DNA of 32,934 bases, from NCBI GenBank assembly GCA_003140075.1, contig PLIO01000050.1, positions 1-32,934 of the forward strand. The letters are read 5' to 3'. The DNA comes from Acidobacteriaceae bacterium. GTDB taxonomy: Bacteria; Acidobacteriota; Terriglobia; Terriglobales; Acidobacteriaceae. The notes below the pieces were generated by a model. That model was given only the letters and a program-made list of their open reading frames with translations, was not told the origin of the DNA and did not search any database. Made by a program: the position numbers and the translations under genes. Shown here in pieces: positions 31,311 through 32,934 of this stretch. Position 1 is the first letter of the stretch; every line of letters starts with the position of its first letter.

Positions 31311-31338
31311 CCGGAGGCGAGAAGTCGCAGGCTTCCGG
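31311..31338 (+). promoter_or_regulatory. hairpin in hsp20 leader
   Basis: CCGGAGGC (31311-31318) can pair with GCTTCCGG (31331-31338), one G-U pair among eight, around a 12-base loop. It sits in the predicted leader of hsp20. It does not hold the main Shine-Dalgarno (31371 on), so a role as thermosensor is uncertain. Confidence 0.35.
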
Positions 31339-31384
31339 GAGGCTATCAAGAGCTCAACACAATTTCTGAAGGAGGAGTTTCACC

Positions 31385-31888
31385 ATGACTGTTCTTACCC
31401 GTTTTGAACCGTTCCGTGAGTTCGCTACCCTGCAGGACCGCATCAACCGCGTCTTCCGCGAGTCCGTTGGACGCGAAGGCGATGAGTCGCTGACCACTTC
31501 CAGCTTTGCCCCCGCCGTTGACGTCTACGAAGACGAGCACAACGTGACTTTAAAGATTGAGGTCCCGGGCATCGACGAGAAAGACATCGACGTGCGCCTG
31601 GAGAACAACACCCTGACCGTGCACGGCGAGCGCAAGATCGAGAAGGAAGAGAAAGAAGAGAACTATCGCCGCGTGGAGCGCCAGTACGGCAGCTTTACCC
31701 GCACCTTCACTCTGCCCACTACCGTGGATTCCGAAAAGGTTTCGGCAACCTACGACAAGGGCGTCTTGAAGATTGCTCTGCCCAAAAAGGCCGAAGCCAA
31801 GCCCAAGCAGATCAAGGTGAATGTCGGCGGGGTTAACCCTGGGACCGAGAAGACCATCGAAGCCAAAGGTCCAAGCAAAGCCGCGTAA
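31385..31888 (+). CDS. Hsp20/alpha-crystallin small heat-shock protein
   Basis: The 167-residue protein contains the alpha-crystallin domain at about 43-140: FAPAVDVYEDEHNVTLKIEV, GIDEKDIDVRLENNTLTVHG, YGSFTRTFTLP and the strand ATYDKGVLKIALPKK. The dimer-forming G-x-L motif is GVLKIALP. The N-terminus (RFEPFREFATLQDRINRVF) is the usual variable arm and the C-terminal tail is Lys/Ala-rich. It acts as an ATP-independent holdase that forms large oligomers and hands substrates to ClpB/DnaK; clpB lies about 400 bases downstream. AAGGAGG lies eight or nine bases before ATG 31385, so translation is strong. A sigma-70-type promoter is upstream and a terminator follows. Confidence 0.96.
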   Translation: MTVLTRFEPFREFATLQDRINRVFRESVGREGDESLTTSSFAPAVDVYEDEHNVTLKIEVPGIDEKDIDVRLENNTLTVHGERKIEKEEKEENYRRVERQYGSFTRTFTLPTTVDSEKVSATYDKGVLKIALPKKAEAKPKQIKVNVGGVNPGTEKTIEAKGPSKAA

Positions 31889-31890
31889 TG

Positions 31891-31912
31891 GTAGCGCCGG
31901 CGTCTCGCCGGC
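31891..31912. repeat. GTAGCGCCGGC hairpin repeat after hsp20
   Basis: GTAGC leads into GCCGGCG (31896-31902) and CGCCGGC (31906-31912), a perfect 7-bp stem around TCT, two bases after the hsp20 stop. The GTAGCGCCGGC style is repeated in many acidobacterial intergenic regions, as I recall; only one copy lies here. Confidence 0.5.
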
Positions 31913-31927
31913 CAGCAGTCGATTCAG

Positions 31928-31962
31928 CGGGAGGCGGCAGAAACTGGCTGCCTCCCGTTTTG
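31928..31962 (+). terminator. rho-independent terminator of hsp20
   Basis: CGGGAGGC...GCAG (31928-31940) pairs with CTGCCTCCCG (31948-31957) with a small bulge, followed by TTTTG. It ends the hsp20 transcript about 70 bases after the stop. Confidence 0.75.
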
Positions 31963-32012
31963 TTTGACCCCTAATGCTTGGCTCTGCGGCGGAGTTGGTT
32001 CACAATGCTTGC

Positions 32013-32195
32013 ATGGCGACTAGAGTCATGAGTAAGCGGGAAATGCGCAAGCGGCTCGCAACGCTTAGCTTCTCGGAGAAGACCAAGATTCTGGAAAAGC
32101 TGCGCGATCGAGATCAAGCGATTGCCGCCAGCGGGCTGAGGCCGAAGGCTGCGCCGGGCGCTCGCAAGAAGGCCGACAAAGGGAGCGGGAGTTAA
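32013..32195 (+). CDS. 60-residue helical protein, unknown
   Basis: ATG 32013 starts MATRVMSKREMRKRLATLSF; another ATG five codons on is possible, neither with a clear Shine-Dalgarno, and the frame also reaches 31974. The central SEKTKILEKLRDRDQAIAAS is a strong helix with a charged face, and the tail is basic (ARKKADKGSG). I recall similar short proteins in acidobacterial genomes but know no function. It lies between hsp20's terminator and clpB, on the same strand, and ends 77 bases before clpB. It might be a small stress-related partner or simply an independent gene. Confidence 0.6.
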   Translation: MATRVMSKREMRKRLATLSFSEKTKILEKLRDRDQAIAASGLRPKAAPGARKKADKGSGS

Positions 32196-32272
32196 TCGAG
32201 GAGATAGACCTCGTTCTGAAACACATTCAATAGAACAAATAGCAAACCATCATCATCCAAGGATTTAAGACC

Positions 32273-32934
32273 ATGCCCACTCGTTGGGAAAAACTCACCG
32301 TAAAAGCGCAGGAAGCCGTGCAGCGCGCCAACAACCTTGCCTCCGAGCACGGCAATCCCGAACTACTGCCCGTCCATCTGCTCGCCGCCCTGCTCGAGGA
32401 CAAAGAGGGCATCGTATCGCCCGTGCTCGAAAAAATCGGCATCGGGCCGCAGGCGGTTCTTGGCGATCTCTATCGCGACATCGAAAAGCTTCCCAAGGTC
32501 TCCGGAGAGGCGGCGCAGGCCACGCTTTCGAATGCCGCCAACAAATTGCTGGAGCAGGCCTTCAAAGAAGCTGCCAACTTCAAAGACGAATACGTCTCCA
32601 CTGAGCATCTTTTGCTGGCCGTCACGCAACTCAAGCAGGATACGGCCCAGCAGATTCTCGCGCACCACGGCGCAACCCATGACGCGATTCTGAAAGCACT
32701 GACCTCGGTGCGCGGCTCGCAGAAAGTGACCGATCAAAATCCCGAAGCCAAGTATCAGGCGCTCGAACGCTATGCTCGCGACTTGACCGAGCACGCGCGC
32801 CGGGGCAAACTCGACCCCGTGATTGGCCGCGACGAAGAAATCCGCCGCGTGGTCCAGGTTCTTTCTCGCCGTACGAAAAATAATCCTGTGCTCATCGGCG
32901 AACCCGGAGTGGGCAAGACCGCGATCGTCGAAGG
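32273..32934 (+). CDS. clpB: ATP-dependent chaperone ClpB (3' truncated)
   Basis: ClpB is the AAA+ disaggregase that extracts proteins from aggregates with DnaK. The gene runs off the right edge. The visible 220 residues are the Clp N-domain repeats ([33 protein letters not shown]), the linker [20 protein letters not shown], then the start of nucleotide-binding domain 1: [20 protein letters not shown] with Walker A GEPGVGKT near the window end. The N-domain order and the GRDEEIRR motif match ClpB. The usual middle coiled coil, which would separate it from ClpA/C, lies beyond the edge. AAGGA lies nine bases before ATG 32273. No termination or CIRCE site is seen in the gap from 32195. Confidence 0.93.
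   Translation, partial: MPTRWEKLTVKAQEAVQRANNLASEHGNPELLPVHLLAALLEDKEGIVSPVLEKIGIGPQAVLGDLYRDIEKLPKVSGEAAQATLSNAANKLLEQAFKEAANFKDEYVSTEHLLLAVTQLKQDTAQQILAHHGATHDAILKALTSVRGSQKVTDQNPEAKYQALERYARDLTEHARRGKLDPVIGRDEEIRRVVQVLSRRTKNNPVLIGEPGVGKTAIVE

Noticed and set aside
31230..31384. CIRCE operator before hsp20
   Set aside because: No TTAGCACTC-N9-GAGTGCTAA or close variant is present; only a small AATACaGTATT symmetry (31241-31251).
1..32934. CRISPR array, tRNA or rRNA genes
   Set aside because: No regularly spaced direct repeats, no cloverleaf with GTTCGAATC-type arm in context, and no rRNA-like stretch found by eye; a tRNAscan/Infernal run would be decisive.

Overview
The window looks like a chromosomal contig from a GC-rich Gram-negative bacterium. 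An Acidobacteriota (Koribacter/Terriglobia-like) origin is most likely. This is inference from gene content: lpxC shows lipid A synthesis, there are several secreted hydrolases typical of that phylum, intergenic GTAGCGCCGGC-type repeats, and small Cys-rich and helical conserved proteins. No rRNA or tRNA is present to settle it.

Layout. Bases 1-1904 hold the 3' part of a GAF-GGDEF-HD-GYP signalling protein. Bases 1931-3248 are a visibly AT-richer segment bounded by a 28-bp imperfect inverted repeat. It holds a DUF2513-like gene, two tiny overlapping ORFs and a small basic KGG-type protein. Directly after it comes an unrecognised two-gene module (3296-5066): an orphan protein with a C-terminal beta-rich segment, and an OmpA-domain protein with three predicted membrane helices. 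From 5241 to 12284 the content is chromosomal: an SDR reductase, a secreted LolA-like protein, lpxC with a structured leader and a TTG start, a receiver-PilZ protein, folK, a Cys-rich protein, an HU-type DNA-binding protein with terminator, and a Gfo/Idh/MocA oxidoreductase.

Bases 12320-16809 carry two paralogous secreted amidohydrolases, with a VapBC-type toxin-antitoxin pair and a CBS protein between them. Then follow a GNAT acetyltransferase, a RidA-like protein, a conserved helical protein, rsmD, an M50 site-2 protease with CBS domains, serA with a class V aminotransferase (probably serine synthesis), yqeY (apparently leaderless), an unknown protein, rsmI, a YjbR/MmcQ protein whose ribosome-binding site and start are duplicated, an FmdB-type zinc ribbon, a secreted DPP IV-like S9 peptidase, a zf-RING_7 coiled-coil protein with an extra C-terminal domain, and an RlmI-like rRNA methyltransferase. 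A protein quality-control end follows: hsp20 with its own promoter and terminator, a 60-aa unknown protein, and clpB cut off by the right edge.

Functional themes are c-di-GMP signalling (GGDEF/HD-GYP and PilZ), envelope biogenesis (lpxC, LolA-like, S2P), peptide or dipeptide turnover (two amidohydrolases, S9 peptidase), rRNA modification (rsmD, rsmI, RlmI-like) and heat shock (hsp20, clpB). The least explained part is 1931-5066. Elsewhere the most unusual signals are regulatory: overlapping hairpins before lpxC, overlapping palindromes before ridA, a duplicated start region at 25551-25582 and a leaderless yqeY.
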